A stretch of 64,000 nt of DNA from Arthrobacter sp. S39. GTDB taxonomy: Bacteria; Actinomycetota; Actinomycetes; Actinomycetales; Micrococcaceae. Position numbers and translations under genes: made by a program. Numbering within the stretch: position 1 is the stretch's first letter; every line of letters starts with the position of its first letter. Positions 32,839 through 41,251 of the stretch are shown here, piece after piece. The stretch lies in the NCBI RefSeq assembly GCF_004320525.1, contig NZ_SIHX01000001.1, forward strand, positions 62,001-126,000. Reading direction: 5' to 3'. Below the pieces are notes generated by a model, which was given only the letters and a program-made list of their open reading frames with translations, did not search any database and was not told the origin of the DNA.

Positions 32839-34269
32839 GTGGTTCAAACCTTGCAGAACTTCATCAACGGTGAGTTCGTCACGCCCGCCGGCACCGGCCT
32901 GCTGGACATCGTCAATCCCACCAACGGCGAAGTCGTGGCCCAGTCACCCATCTCCGTCCAGGCCGACGTTGATGCGGCGATGACCGCCGCCAAGGATGCG
33001 TTCAAGACCTGGAAGCACGTCACCCCCGGCCAGCGCCAGCTGATGCTGCTCAAGCTCGCCGACGCCGTCGAGGCCAACAGCGACGAACTCGTCGAAGCCC
33101 AGCACCGCAACACCGGCCAGGTCCGCAGCCTGATTGCCTCCGAGGAAGTTGCCGCCGGCGCCGACCAGCTCCGATTCTTCGCCGGCGCCGCCCGCATCCT
33201 CGAAGGCAAGTCCGCCGGAGAATACTTCGAGGGCCACACCTCCTACGTACGCCGCGAACCCATCGGCGTCGTCGCCCAGGTGGCACCCTGGAACTACCCC
33301 TTCCTGATGGCCATTTGGAAGATCGGCCCCGCCCTCGCTGCCGGCAACACCGTGGTCCTCAAGCCCTCCGACACCACCCCCGAATCCACCCTGGTACTGG
33401 CCCGCCTGGCAGGCGAAATCCTGCCCGCCGGCGTGCTGAACGTTGTCCTCGGAACAGGCGAAACCGGCGCCATGATGGTGGAGCACAAGGTCCCCGGCCT
33501 GGTCTCCATCACCGGCTCGGTCCGGGCCGGCATCGCCGTCGCGTCCGGAGCTGCGAAGGGCCTCAAGCGCGCCCATCTGGAACTCGGCGGCAAGGCCCCG
33601 GCCATCGTGTTCAAGGACGCCGACATCAAAAAGAGCGCCGCGGCCATCGCCGAGTTCGCCTTCTTCAACGCCGGCCAGGACTGCACCGCCATCACCCGCG
33701 TGCTGGTTGAGGATTCGGTCCACGACGACGTTGTGGCGGCCATGGTGGAGCACACCAGGACCCTGCACACGGGCTCGCAGAACGATGAGGACAACTACTT
33801 CGGCCCGCTGAACAACGTGAACCACTTCAACGCCGTGACGTCGGTAGTGGAGCACCTCCCGGAGAACTGCAAGATCGTCACCGGTGGCCACCGCGCAGGC
33901 GACAAGGGCTTCTTCTTCGAACCCACCATCGTCACCGGCGCCAAGCAGACGGACGACATCGTGCAGAAGGAAACCTTCGGCCCGGTCATCACGGTGCAGA
34001 AGTTCAGCACCGAGGAAGAGGCAGTGGAACTGGCGAACGACGTCGAGTACGCCCTGGCTTCCAGTGTCTGGACGTCCGACCACGGAACGGCGATGCGACT
34101 GAGCCGCGACCTGGACTTCGGCGCCGTGTGGATCAACACCCACATCCTCCTCACCGCCGAAATGCCCCACGGCGGCTTCAAGCAGTCCGGCTACGGCAAG
34201 GACCTCTCCATGTACGGCGTCGAGGACTACACGCGCATCAAGCACGTGATGTCCGCCCTCGATGCATAA
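32839..34269 (+). CDS. Gamma-aminobutyraldehyde dehydrogenase-like aldehyde dehydrogenase
   Basis: 476 residues from GTG at 32839, with AGAGG 9 nt upstream. Catalytic Cys in FNAGQDCTAITRVLV (near 285), Glu in HLELGGKAPAIV (near 250), NAD-binding GSVRAGIAVASGA. The FNAGQDCTA version and the following GabT gene favour oxidation of 4-aminobutyraldehyde to GABA (putrescine breakdown) over betaine-aldehyde use. The substrate is inferred. It is divergent from the PucR-type regulator. Confidence 0.88.
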   Translation: MVQTLQNFINGEFVTPAGTGLLDIVNPTNGEVVAQSPISVQADVDAAMTAAKDAFKTWKHVTPGQRQLMLLKLADAVEANSDELVEAQHRNTGQVRSLIASEEVAAGADQLRFFAGAARILEGKSAGEYFEGHTSYVRREPIGVVAQVAPWNYPFLMAIWKIGPALAAGNTVVLKPSDTTPESTLVLARLAGEILPAGVLNVVLGTGETGAMMVEHKVPGLVSITGSVRAGIAVASGAAKGLKRAHLELGGKAPAIVFKDADIKKSAAAIAEFAFFNAGQDCTAITRVLVEDSVHDDVVAAMVEHTRTLHTGSQNDEDNYFGPLNNVNHFNAVTSVVEHLPENCKIVTGGHRAGDKGFFFEPTIVTGAKQTDDIVQKETFGPVITVQKFSTEEEAVELANDVEYALASSVWTSDHGTAMRLSRDLDFGAVWINTHILLTAEMPHGGFKQSGYGKDLSMYGVEDYTRIKHVMSALDA

Positions 34270-34275
34270 CTACCC

Positions 34276-34297
34276 GGTGGTCGAGCTTGTCGAGACC
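34276..34297 (+). repeat. REP-like repeat between aldehyde dehydrogenase and gabT
   Basis: GGTGGTCGAGCTTGTCGAGA.. variant of the VVEPVET repeat, 7 nt after a stop codon and 34 nt before gabT. It is identical to the copy at 41092. Confidence 0.8.
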
Positions 34298-34330
34298 CCA
34301 ACATCCCCAGCTTTCAAGAAAGGCTTCTCC

Positions 34331-35701
34331 ATGACCACCACCGCAAGTGAACTCACCTTCCGCCTGGAGCAGAAGCGCCGTGTCCAGGCCGACTTCCCGG
34401 GCCCCAAGTCCGTGGCCCTGACCGAACGCCGCAAGGCAGTTGTTGCCGCCGGCGTCGCCTCGAGCGTTCCCGTCTACGTGGCGGACGCCGACGGCGGCAT
34501 CATCCACGACGTCGACGGCAACTCCTTCATCGACCTCGGCTCGGGCATCGCGGTGACCAGCGTCGGCGCGTCCGATCCCGCCGTCGTCGGTGCCGTGAAG
34601 GAAGCCGTTGAGCACTTCACCCACACCTGCTTTATGGTCACCCCGTACGAAAGCTACGTGGCCCTCGCCGAGCAGCTGAACCGCCTGACCCCGGGCGACC
34701 ACGAAAAGCGCACGGTGCTGTTCAACTCCGGTGCCGAGGCAGTGGAGAACGCCGTCAAGGTGGCCCGGCTCGCAACCGGACGGGACGCCGTCGTCGCCTT
34801 TGACCACGCCTACCACGGCCGCACCAACCTGACCATGGCGCTGACCGCCAAGGCCATGCCGTACAAGACCAACTTCGGCCCGTTCGCGCCCGAGGTCTAC
34901 CGCATGCCCATGAGCTACCCGTACCGCGAAGAGAACCCCTCGATCACCGGTGCCGAGGCCGCCAAGCGCGCCATCACCATGATTGAGAAGCAGATCGGCG
35001 GCGACCAGGTGGCCGCGATCATCATCGAACCCATCCAGGGCGAGGGCGGCTTCATCGTTCCCGCCGAAGGCTTCCTGCCGGCTCTCGCCGACTGGGCCAA
35101 GGAAAAGGGCATCGTCTTCATCGCCGACGAGGTCCAGTCCGGTTTCTGCCGCACCGGCGAATGGTTCGCCGTGAACCACGAAGGTGTTGTCCCGGACATC
35201 CTGACCATGGCCAAGGGAATCGCCGGCGGCATGCCGCTGTCCGCGATCACCGGCCGCGCGGACCTGCTCGACGCCGTCCACCCGGGCGGCCTCGGCGGCA
35301 CCTACGGCGGCAACCCGGTTGCGTGCGCTGCCGCGCTGGCTGCGATCGGGTCCATGGAGGAATACAACCTCGCCGGGCGCGCCCGCCACATTGAGGCGCT
35401 CGCCACGGGTCGCCTGCAGAAGCTCCAGGCCGAGCTGGCTGCTTCCGGATCCGCCGTGATTGGCGACATCCGCGGCCGTGGCGCCATGCTGGCCATCGAA
35501 CTGGTCCAGACCGGCTCCAAGGAACCCAACCCGGAGCTGACCAAGGCCGTGGCCGCTGCCTGCCTCAAGGATGGTGTCATCATCCTCACCTGCGGCACCT
35601 ACGGCAACGTCATCCGCCTGCTCCCGCCGCTCGTCATCACCGACGAGCTGCTGAACGACGGCCTGGACGTCCTGGCCGCCGCGATCAAGGCAAACGCCTA
35701 G
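34331..35701 (+). CDS. gabT: 4-aminobutyrate aminotransferase
   Basis: 456 residues from ATG at 34331; a longer frame would translate the repeat at 34276 and is rejected. PLP-dependent class III aminotransferase: FNSGAEAVENAVKVARLATGRDAVVAFDHAYHGRT (near 138), FIADEVQSGFCRTGEWFAV (near 264) and the PLP-lysine in DILTMAKGIAGGMPLSA (near 295). It converts GABA and 2-oxoglutarate to succinic semialdehyde and glutamate. A succinic-semialdehyde dehydrogenase is not in the window. Confidence 0.93.
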   Translation: MTTTASELTFRLEQKRRVQADFPGPKSVALTERRKAVVAAGVASSVPVYVADADGGIIHDVDGNSFIDLGSGIAVTSVGASDPAVVGAVKEAVEHFTHTCFMVTPYESYVALAEQLNRLTPGDHEKRTVLFNSGAEAVENAVKVARLATGRDAVVAFDHAYHGRTNLTMALTAKAMPYKTNFGPFAPEVYRMPMSYPYREENPSITGAEAAKRAITMIEKQIGGDQVAAIIIEPIQGEGGFIVPAEGFLPALADWAKEKGIVFIADEVQSGFCRTGEWFAVNHEGVVPDILTMAKGIAGGMPLSAITGRADLLDAVHPGGLGGTYGGNPVACAAALAAIGSMEEYNLAGRARHIEALATGRLQKLQAELAASGSAVIGDIRGRGAMLAIELVQTGSKEPNPELTKAVAAACLKDGVIILTCGTYGNVIRLLPPLVITDELLNDGLDVLAAAIKANA

Positions 35702-35750
35702 GACGCAGCCCCACAGAGTTAGCGCCTCCTCGCAACGGCGCGAACACATA

Positions 35751-35813
35751 GCGCGAACTGGCAGCAGATGACCTCAAATCCCGGATTTGACGTCATTAAC
35801 TGCCAGTTCGCGC
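35751..35813. repeat. Palindromic element family C, copy 2 (63 bp)
   Basis: GCGCGAACTGGCAG / CTGCCAGTTCGCGC arms with an inner TGACCTCAAAT / ATTTGACGTCA stem, between convergent gabT and rarD-like genes. An extra GCGCGAAC occurs just before it. Confidence 0.82.
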
Positions 35814-35831
35814 TTGTTTAAACGTGCGGCT

Positions 35832-36851
35832 TTATGCGGTGCGGGCGCGCTTCCTCGCCACGGAGTTCTTGCGGGTGGTGCGGAGCATGTCCACGGTGAG
35901 GACCAGCAGCGCCAGCCACACCACGCCGAAGCCGATCCAGCGGTCAAGGGTCATGGCTTCCTGGAACACCAGCAGCGCCACAACGAACTGGAGCACGGGA
36001 GCGAAGTACTGCAGCAGCCCGATCGTGGTCATCGGCAGCCGCCGTGCCGAGGCCCCGAAGAACAGCAGCGGTACCGCGGTGATCACTCCGGAGGCCAGCA
36101 GGAGCCAGAAATGCCCGGCGCCTTGGCTAGTGAGGGTGGCCACGCCACTCACGCCCAGCCACACCATGGTGGCGGCAGCCAACGGCGCCAGGACCATTGT
36201 TTCCACGCTGAGGCTGGTCACGGCGTCGACCTTGGGCCCCACGCGTTTCTTCACGAACCCGTACAGGCCGAAGCTCACCGCCAGCGTCAGCGCGATCCAC
36301 GGAAGTTTGCCGTAGGACACCGTCAGCACGCCCACGGCAATAAAACCGATCCCGACGGCGGCCCACTGGAGCGGACGCAGCCTCTCCTTCAGGACGAACA
36401 CGCCGAGCAGGACGGACACAAGCGGGTTGATGAAGTAGCCCAGCGAGGCTTCGACGGCCTGCCCGGTGGTCACGCCGTAGGTGTAGGTCAGCCAGTTGAT
36501 GGCGATGAGCACGGCGGCGATGGCCAGGGTGGCGAAGACTGAACGGTCGCGGAAGGCGCCCGCGATGGCCCGCCATGAGCGGGTGACCGTGATGAGCAGT
36601 GCGCAGAAGATCAGCGACCAGACCACGCGGTTGGCCACGATTTCCACCGCGCCGGCCGGCTGCAGCGCAAAGAAGTACAGGGGGAGCAGCCCCCACAGGC
36701 CGTACGCGCCGACACCGAAGGCGATCCCCGCCGTCGTCTCCTTGTCCACTGCCTTGAGCCCGGGCGCCGGCACACCGGGGCTGGACCGGGTTTGCCGGGC
36801 TGGCATCGCGGGGACGCTGGGGGAGGAGACGGATCCGTCGGGAGTAGGCAC
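35832..36851 (-). CDS. rarD: RarD-type EamA permease
   Basis: 339 residues. After a hydrophilic ~45-residue N-terminus come ten hydrophobic segments starting AGIAFGVGAYGLWGLLPLYFFALQPAGAVEIVANRVVWSL, a RarD signature, and ASLGYFINPLVSVLLGVFVLKERLRPLQWAAVGIGFIAVG. RarD proteins are DMT-superfamily exporters. The substrate is unsettled (chloramphenicol resistance in Pseudomonas was reported for the name-giving member). Alone on the minus strand. Confidence 0.88.
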   Translation of the reverse strand: MPTPDGSVSSPSVPAMPARQTRSSPGVPAPGLKAVDKETTAGIAFGVGAYGLWGLLPLYFFALQPAGAVEIVANRVVWSLIFCALLITVTRSWRAIAGAFRDRSVFATLAIAAVLIAINWLTYTYGVTTGQAVEASLGYFINPLVSVLLGVFVLKERLRPLQWAAVGIGFIAVGVLTVSYGKLPWIALTLAVSFGLYGFVKKRVGPKVDAVTSLSVETMVLAPLAAATMVWLGVSGVATLTSQGAGHFWLLLASGVITAVPLLFFGASARRLPMTTIGLLQYFAPVLQFVVALLVFQEAMTLDRWIGFGVVWLALLVLTVDMLRTTRKNSVARKRARTA

Positions 36852-36891
36852 CTAACCATTAACACCAGTTGATGGACAGGTATTCCACCAA

Positions 36892-36914
36892 GTAGTCAGT
36901 ATGCTTGCTTTTAT
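36892..36914. promoter_or_regulatory. Possible operator upstream of topoisomerase IB
   Basis: GTAGTCAGTATGCTTGC resembles the inverted repeat TTAGTAAGTGTGCTTAC at 25437. It lies between divergent rarD and topoisomerase genes. Confidence 0.35.
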
Positions 36915-36944
36915 GACAAGGATGAACCCGGCGGAGTGCGCGGC

Positions 36945-37943
36945 GTGAGGCTCCGCCGCAGCAACGCCTCCGGCCGCGGCTACCGCCGGGTTGCCGCCGG
37001 GACTGGCTTCAGCTACCGGGACCTTGACGGCTCCACGCTGCAGCCGGGCCCCATCCGGGACCGGCTCGAAAGCATCGGCATCCCGCCGGCCTGGACGGAC
37101 GTGTGGATCGCGCCGTTCGACAACGGGCACATCCAGGCAACGGGGCTCGACGCCGTGGGCCGGCGGCAGTACATCTACCACCCTGAGTGGCGGGAGCGGA
37201 AGGACCGGGTCAAGTTCGACCGTGCCCTGCAGCTGGCGGAGTCCCTGCCCACCGCCCGCCGCCTGGTCACCCTGGACCTGCGCACCGACGGCCACAGCCG
37301 CGAACGCGTCCTGGCTGCCGCCTTCAGGATGCTGGACAGCGGCTCCCTCCGGGTGGGCTCCGAGAAGTACACCAACGAAAACGGCAGCCATGGCCTGGCC
37401 ACGCTCCTGTGCGCCCACGTCCACGTGCGGAAGGAATGCCTGGAGCTGAAGTTCCCGGCCAAGAGCGGCAAGGACTGGGAATCGGAAATCCACGACGCCG
37501 ACCTCGCCGCCCTGGTGCGCACGCTCAAGCGGCGCGGCGGCAACGCCCGGCTGCTGGCGTTCAAGAACGGGCGCAGCTGGCACCCGGTCACCAGCGCCGA
37601 CATCAACGCCTACGTCAAGGAGCGCACAGGCTCGGACTTCACCGCCAAGGACTTCCGCACCCTGCGCGGCACCGTTGCCGCCGCGGTCAGCCTGGCCCGC
37701 AGCGGCCCGCAGAAAACCGTTGGCGCCCGGAAGCAGGCCATCAGCGCAGCCATGCAGGACGCGTCCGCCGTGCTGGGGAACACGCCGTCGATCGCGCGCA
37801 AGAGTTACGTGGATCCGCGGCTGCTGGACCACTTCGCCGCCGGTGAAACGATCGACCCGAGGCGGGTGGACTCGGCGGAGTCCGAGCTGCGGGCGCTGCT
37901 GTACCGCGAAGGGGACGTTGTTCCGTTGCAGAATAGCGGCTGA
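36945..37943 (+). CDS. DNA topoisomerase IB (poxvirus-type)
   Basis: 332 residues from GTG at 36945, GGAG 8 nt upstream (GTG at 36936 overlaps that site). N-terminal beta domain with PPAWTDVWIAPFDNGHIQATGLDAVGRRQYIYHPEW. C-terminal catalytic domain with KDFRTLRGT (catalytic Arg) and the active-site Tyr in TPSIARKSYVDPRLLDHF (near 285). It relaxes supercoils by nicking one strand. Bacterial type IB enzymes are scattered and accessory. No partner gene. Confidence 0.92.
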   Translation: MRLRRSNASGRGYRRVAAGTGFSYRDLDGSTLQPGPIRDRLESIGIPPAWTDVWIAPFDNGHIQATGLDAVGRRQYIYHPEWRERKDRVKFDRALQLAESLPTARRLVTLDLRTDGHSRERVLAAAFRMLDSGSLRVGSEKYTNENGSHGLATLLCAHVHVRKECLELKFPAKSGKDWESEIHDADLAALVRTLKRRGGNARLLAFKNGRSWHPVTSADINAYVKERTGSDFTAKDFRTLRGTVAAAVSLARSGPQKTVGARKQAISAAMQDASAVLGNTPSIARKSYVDPRLLDHFAAGETIDPRRVDSAESELRALLYREGDVVPLQNSG

Positions 37944-37984
37944 GTCCTGCGTCACGGGTTACCCCGTCCGGCCCTGCAGACATT

Positions 37985-38071
37985 TAGAATGGGGCATTGT
38001 GCGCTTCCTGCACTGTGCGCGCTGCTGCACTGTGCCTCCGGCGCAATATCCTGCTTCCAGAAGGGCTTCCG
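37985..38071 (+). promoter_or_regulatory. Promoter and Cys-codon-rich leader of the second fprA
   Basis: A -10 TAGAAT (37985-37990) is followed by possible starts at 37997 (TTG) and 37999 (GTG). From 37999 the frame reads VRFLHCARCCTVPPA and overlaps the fprA start; from 37997 the frame is an in-frame fprA extension MCASCTVRAAALC. Either way the leader is rich in Cys codons. Confidence 0.45.
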
Positions 38072-39514
38072 GTGTCCAACCCAGGCGAAACCAGCTCCAA
38101 ACGTCCCCTCCGCGTCGCCATTGTGGGCGCCGGACCGGCGGGGGTTTACGCCGCGGACATCCTCACCAAGTCCAACGAGGTCAAGGGCGGCGACTTTGAA
38201 GTCAGCATTGACCTGTTCGAGGCCTACCCCGCGCCGTATGGCCTGATCCGCTATGGCGTGGCCCCGGACCACCCGCGCATCAAGGGCATCGTCAACGCCC
38301 TGCACAAGGTCCTGGACCGCGGCGACATCCGCTTCCTGGGCAACGTCACCTACGGCCGGGACCTCACCCTGCACGACTTCCGCGCCTTCTATGACGCCGT
38401 GATCTTCTCCACCGGCGCCATCAAGGACGCCCGGCTGGACATCCCCGGCATCGAGCTGGACGGCTCCTACGGCGGCGCCGACTTCGTCTCCTGGTACGAC
38501 GGCCACCCGGACGTTCCCCGCGAATGGCCGCTGGACGCCAAGGAAATCGCCGTCATCGGCAACGGCAACGTGGCCCTCGACGTCGCCCGGATGCTGGTCA
38601 AGCACGCCGATGAACTGCTCACCACCGAAATCCCGGACAACGTCTACCAGGGCCTGAAAAACTCGCCCGTCACGGACGTCCACGTCTTCGGCCGCCGCGG
38701 GCCCGCCCAGGTGAAGTTCACTCCGCTGGAGCTGCGCGAACTGAGCCACATGAAGGACGTGGACATCGTCCTGTACCCCGAGGACTTCGAATTCGACGAA
38801 GCATCCGACGACGCGATCCGCAGCAACAACCAGATCAAAACCATGGTGAACACCCTCACCAACTGGCTCGTCGAGGAGCACGCCGAAGCTGAGGAACCCT
38901 CCTCCCGCCGCCTTCACCTGCACTTCCTGCACAGCCCGGTGGAGATCTACGAGGACGCCGACAACGGCGGGACCGGGAAAGTGGCAGGCATCAAGTTCGA
39001 GCGCATGCAACTGGACGGCACCGGCAACGTCAAGGGCACCGGCGAGATGGTGGACTACCCCGTGCAGGCCGTCTACCGCGCCATCGGCTACCACGGCTCG
39101 GCGCTGGACGAACTGGAGTACGACGCCAAGCGCGGCGTGGTCCCGAACGAGGGCGGCCGCGTGCTGGACGCCGACGGCGCCCCGGTCCCGGGCATCTACA
39201 CCACGGGCTGGATCAAGCGTGGCCCGGTTGGCCTGATTGGGCACACCAAGGGCGACGCCCTGGAGACCATCGGCTTCCTGCTCGAGGACCGCCTCACACT
39301 GCCGCCGGCGCAGAACCCGGACCCGCAGGCGATCATCCACCTGCTGGAGGAGCGCGGCATCGAGTACACCACGTGGGAAGGCTGGAACAAGCTCGACGCC
39401 CACGAAGCAGCCCTCGGCGCGGCGTGGACAGGCACTGACGGGACTGACGGCGTCGTCCGCGAACGCATCAAGGTGGTTCCGCGCGAGGAAATGATCAGCA
39501 TCTCCCGCGAGTAG
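38072..39514 (+). CDS. Second FprA-type ferredoxin-NADP reductase
   Basis: 480 residues from GTG at 38072 (GAAGGG upstream). Very similar in sequence to the protein at 22707: FAD motif VAIVGAGPAGVYAADIL, FEAYPAPYGLIRYGVAPDHPRIKGI, NADP motif IAVIGNGNVALDVARML, and TTGWIKRGPVGLIGHTKGDA. Role: NADPH to ferredoxin or another iron-sulfur acceptor. It is not in a sulfur operon. Two copies suggest separate control or separate ferredoxins. Confidence 0.92.
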   Translation: MSNPGETSSKRPLRVAIVGAGPAGVYAADILTKSNEVKGGDFEVSIDLFEAYPAPYGLIRYGVAPDHPRIKGIVNALHKVLDRGDIRFLGNVTYGRDLTLHDFRAFYDAVIFSTGAIKDARLDIPGIELDGSYGGADFVSWYDGHPDVPREWPLDAKEIAVIGNGNVALDVARMLVKHADELLTTEIPDNVYQGLKNSPVTDVHVFGRRGPAQVKFTPLELRELSHMKDVDIVLYPEDFEFDEASDDAIRSNNQIKTMVNTLTNWLVEEHAEAEEPSSRRLHLHFLHSPVEIYEDADNGGTGKVAGIKFERMQLDGTGNVKGTGEMVDYPVQAVYRAIGYHGSALDELEYDAKRGVVPNEGGRVLDADGAPVPGIYTTGWIKRGPVGLIGHTKGDALETIGFLLEDRLTLPPAQNPDPQAIIHLLEERGIEYTTWEGWNKLDAHEAALGAAWTGTDGTDGVVRERIKVVPREEMISISRE

Positions 39515-39646
39515 TCCGCGACTGACCTCCGTCCGCCCCCACACTCCGGCCCTAGGCGGGCGTGCGGGCGCGGGGCTACACTTGTGGCCACACCAAGGCT
39601 GTCGGCAATGCGCCGCGCCTGCAGGCTGAGCGCAAGTGGGAATTCG

Positions 39647-41080
39647 ATGAGGAACCTGATCCACCCGGCGGCTCCCGGTAACGAATCCGAGGGCCTGATT
39701 CAGCGCAGTGCCCTGGCGGGCCATGAACGGCTCGACGGCGTGATCCGCCTCGCCGGTCCCGGCGCCGGTTTCCCCGGCGCCGGCTTCCCGGGCGCAGAGG
39801 AAATCCCCGGCCTGCGCAAGCTGATCCGCGAGTCCTGGCAAAGGTCGGCGCAGCTGTTGGCCAACCCGGACAACCCCGAAGCGCCCCTGGCGCTGGACAC
39901 GGACGAGCTCGAGGAATACCGCCGCCAGCACCCGCTCGCCAGCATCATGCCCGTGATCCACAAGCTCCTGGTCCAGCCCAGCCACGACAGCGGCCTCCTG
40001 GTAGCCGTGGGTGACGAGGTGGGCCGGCTGCTCTGGGTGGAGGGCGACCCGGTCCTGCAGCGCCGCGCGGAAGGCATGATGTTCGTGCCCGGCGCGGACT
40101 GGTCCGAGGCCACCGTGGGCACCAGTGCACCCGGAACGGCCCTGGCCCTGGGCCGCGGCATCCAGATTTCCGGAGCCGAGCACTACCAGCGGTCGGTGCA
40201 CCCCTGGAGCTGCACCGCGGTGCCCTTCCATGATCCGGATTCCGGCGCGCTGCTGGGCGTTGTGGACATCACGGGCAAGGCCTCTGCCGTGGCGCCCCAC
40301 ACGCTGTCGCTCGTCGAAGCCACCGTGGCTGCCGCGCAGGCGCAGTTGCGCGTTGAACGGCTCCAGCTGGCGGCAACCCTGGCCAGCCGGCCAGCGCGAC
40401 GGCGGAGCAGCAGTTCCGCGGCCAGGGCAGGTTCGGCGCGGGCCCAGGGAGCGGGGGCCGGCGGCGCGAAGGAAGGCAGCCTGTACCGCAACAGCCTGCA
40501 GCTGCTGGGCCGCGACCAGGCTTTGCTCAGCATCGAAGGCAAAACCGTGGCGCTGTCCGCCCGGCACAGCGAAATCCTCGCCCTGCTGAGCACCCACCCG
40601 GACGGGCTGAACGCCGAGGAGCTCAGCGTCCTGCTCTACCCGGGCGACGGCTCCACCATGACGCTCCGCGCCGAAATGGTCCGGCTGCGCAAGATCCTGC
40701 ACCAGCTCAACCCGGCCGCCGTCCCCGAATCCCGGCCGTACAAGCTCAGCATGGACCTGGTCCCGGACAGCGGCCAGGTACTCAGCTGCCTGCAGCGCGG
40801 CGCCCACCGCATCGCCCTGGAAATCTACCGCGGCGCAGTGCTCCCGCGGTCCGAGGCGCCGGGCATCATCGACCTCCGCGACAGGGTCTCCTCGCTGATG
40901 CGCGAAGCGGTGCTCACCGACGGCAGCGCCGAGACGCTGCTCAAGTACGCGGCACTGCCCGAGGCGAGGGACGACGTCGACGTCCGGACTGTGGCACTTA
41001 AGCTGCTGCCTGCGCGGTCGCCCAAGCGGGCCGCCGTCGTCGCCGACCTTGAACGGCTGGAAGCCGAACTCAGCGCCTAA
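39647..41080 (+). CDS. GAF-domain transcriptional activator of alcohol/aldehyde genes
   Basis: 477 residues from ATG at 39647. The N-terminal ~260 residues resemble AcoR/acetoin-type activators: LRKLIRESWQRSAQLLANPD, then a GAF-like region ending GTSAPGTALALGRGIQISGAEHYQRSVHPWSCTAVPFHDPDSGALLGVVDITG. There is no AAA+ sigma-54 domain. The C-terminal part (ALSARHSEILALLSTHPDGLNAEELSVLLYPGDGSTMTLRAEMVRLRKIL) is a winged-helix-like region. The exaC-like and adhP genes follow, so they are the likely targets. Confidence 0.82.
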   Translation: MRNLIHPAAPGNESEGLIQRSALAGHERLDGVIRLAGPGAGFPGAGFPGAEEIPGLRKLIRESWQRSAQLLANPDNPEAPLALDTDELEEYRRQHPLASIMPVIHKLLVQPSHDSGLLVAVGDEVGRLLWVEGDPVLQRRAEGMMFVPGADWSEATVGTSAPGTALALGRGIQISGAEHYQRSVHPWSCTAVPFHDPDSGALLGVVDITGKASAVAPHTLSLVEATVAAAQAQLRVERLQLAATLASRPARRRSSSSAARAGSARAQGAGAGGAKEGSLYRNSLQLLGRDQALLSIEGKTVALSARHSEILALLSTHPDGLNAEELSVLLYPGDGSTMTLRAEMVRLRKILHQLNPAAVPESRPYKLSMDLVPDSGQVLSCLQRGAHRIALEIYRGAVLPRSEAPGIIDLRDRVSSLMREAVLTDGSAETLLKYAALPEARDDVDVRTVALKLLPARSPKRAAVVADLERLEAELSA

Positions 41081-41091
41081 AGCCCCTGGCC

Positions 41092-41113
41092 GGTGGTCGA
41101 GCTTGTCGAGACC
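41092..41113 (+). repeat. REP-like repeat after the activator gene
   Basis: GGTGGTCGAGCTTGTCGAGA.. identical to the copy at 34276, 12 nt after the activator stop codon. Confidence 0.8.
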
Positions 41114-41155
41114 CGGGGGACCCAGGGGCATCACCCGCCGTGATCCGGCTCACAC

Positions 41156-41192
41156 GGTTGCAACCTGACTGCAACCTCCACGCTCCTACGCT
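41156..41192 (+). promoter_or_regulatory. Probable activator site and promoter of the aldehyde dehydrogenase operon
   Basis: A palindrome GGTTGCAACC (41156-41165) and a second half TGCAACC (41170-41176) lie directly upstream of a -10 TACGCT (41187-41192), 60 nt before the ATG at 41252. Spacing suits activation by the upstream regulator. Confidence 0.5.
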
Positions 41193-41251
41193 GAAACCAA
41201 CGGCGGACGCCAGCATCAAGCGCCGCCTCATGCACAGCAAAGGAGCTAGCA

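Noticed and set aside
34262..34330. N-terminal extension of GabT (MHNYPVVELVET...)
   Set aside because: It is the REP-like repeat read through; conserved GabT sequence begins after the ATG at 34331.
37952..41134. 1060-codon open frame on the minus strand opposite fprA and the activator
   Set aside because: No motifs; it mirrors the codon positions of two well-supported plus-strand genes.
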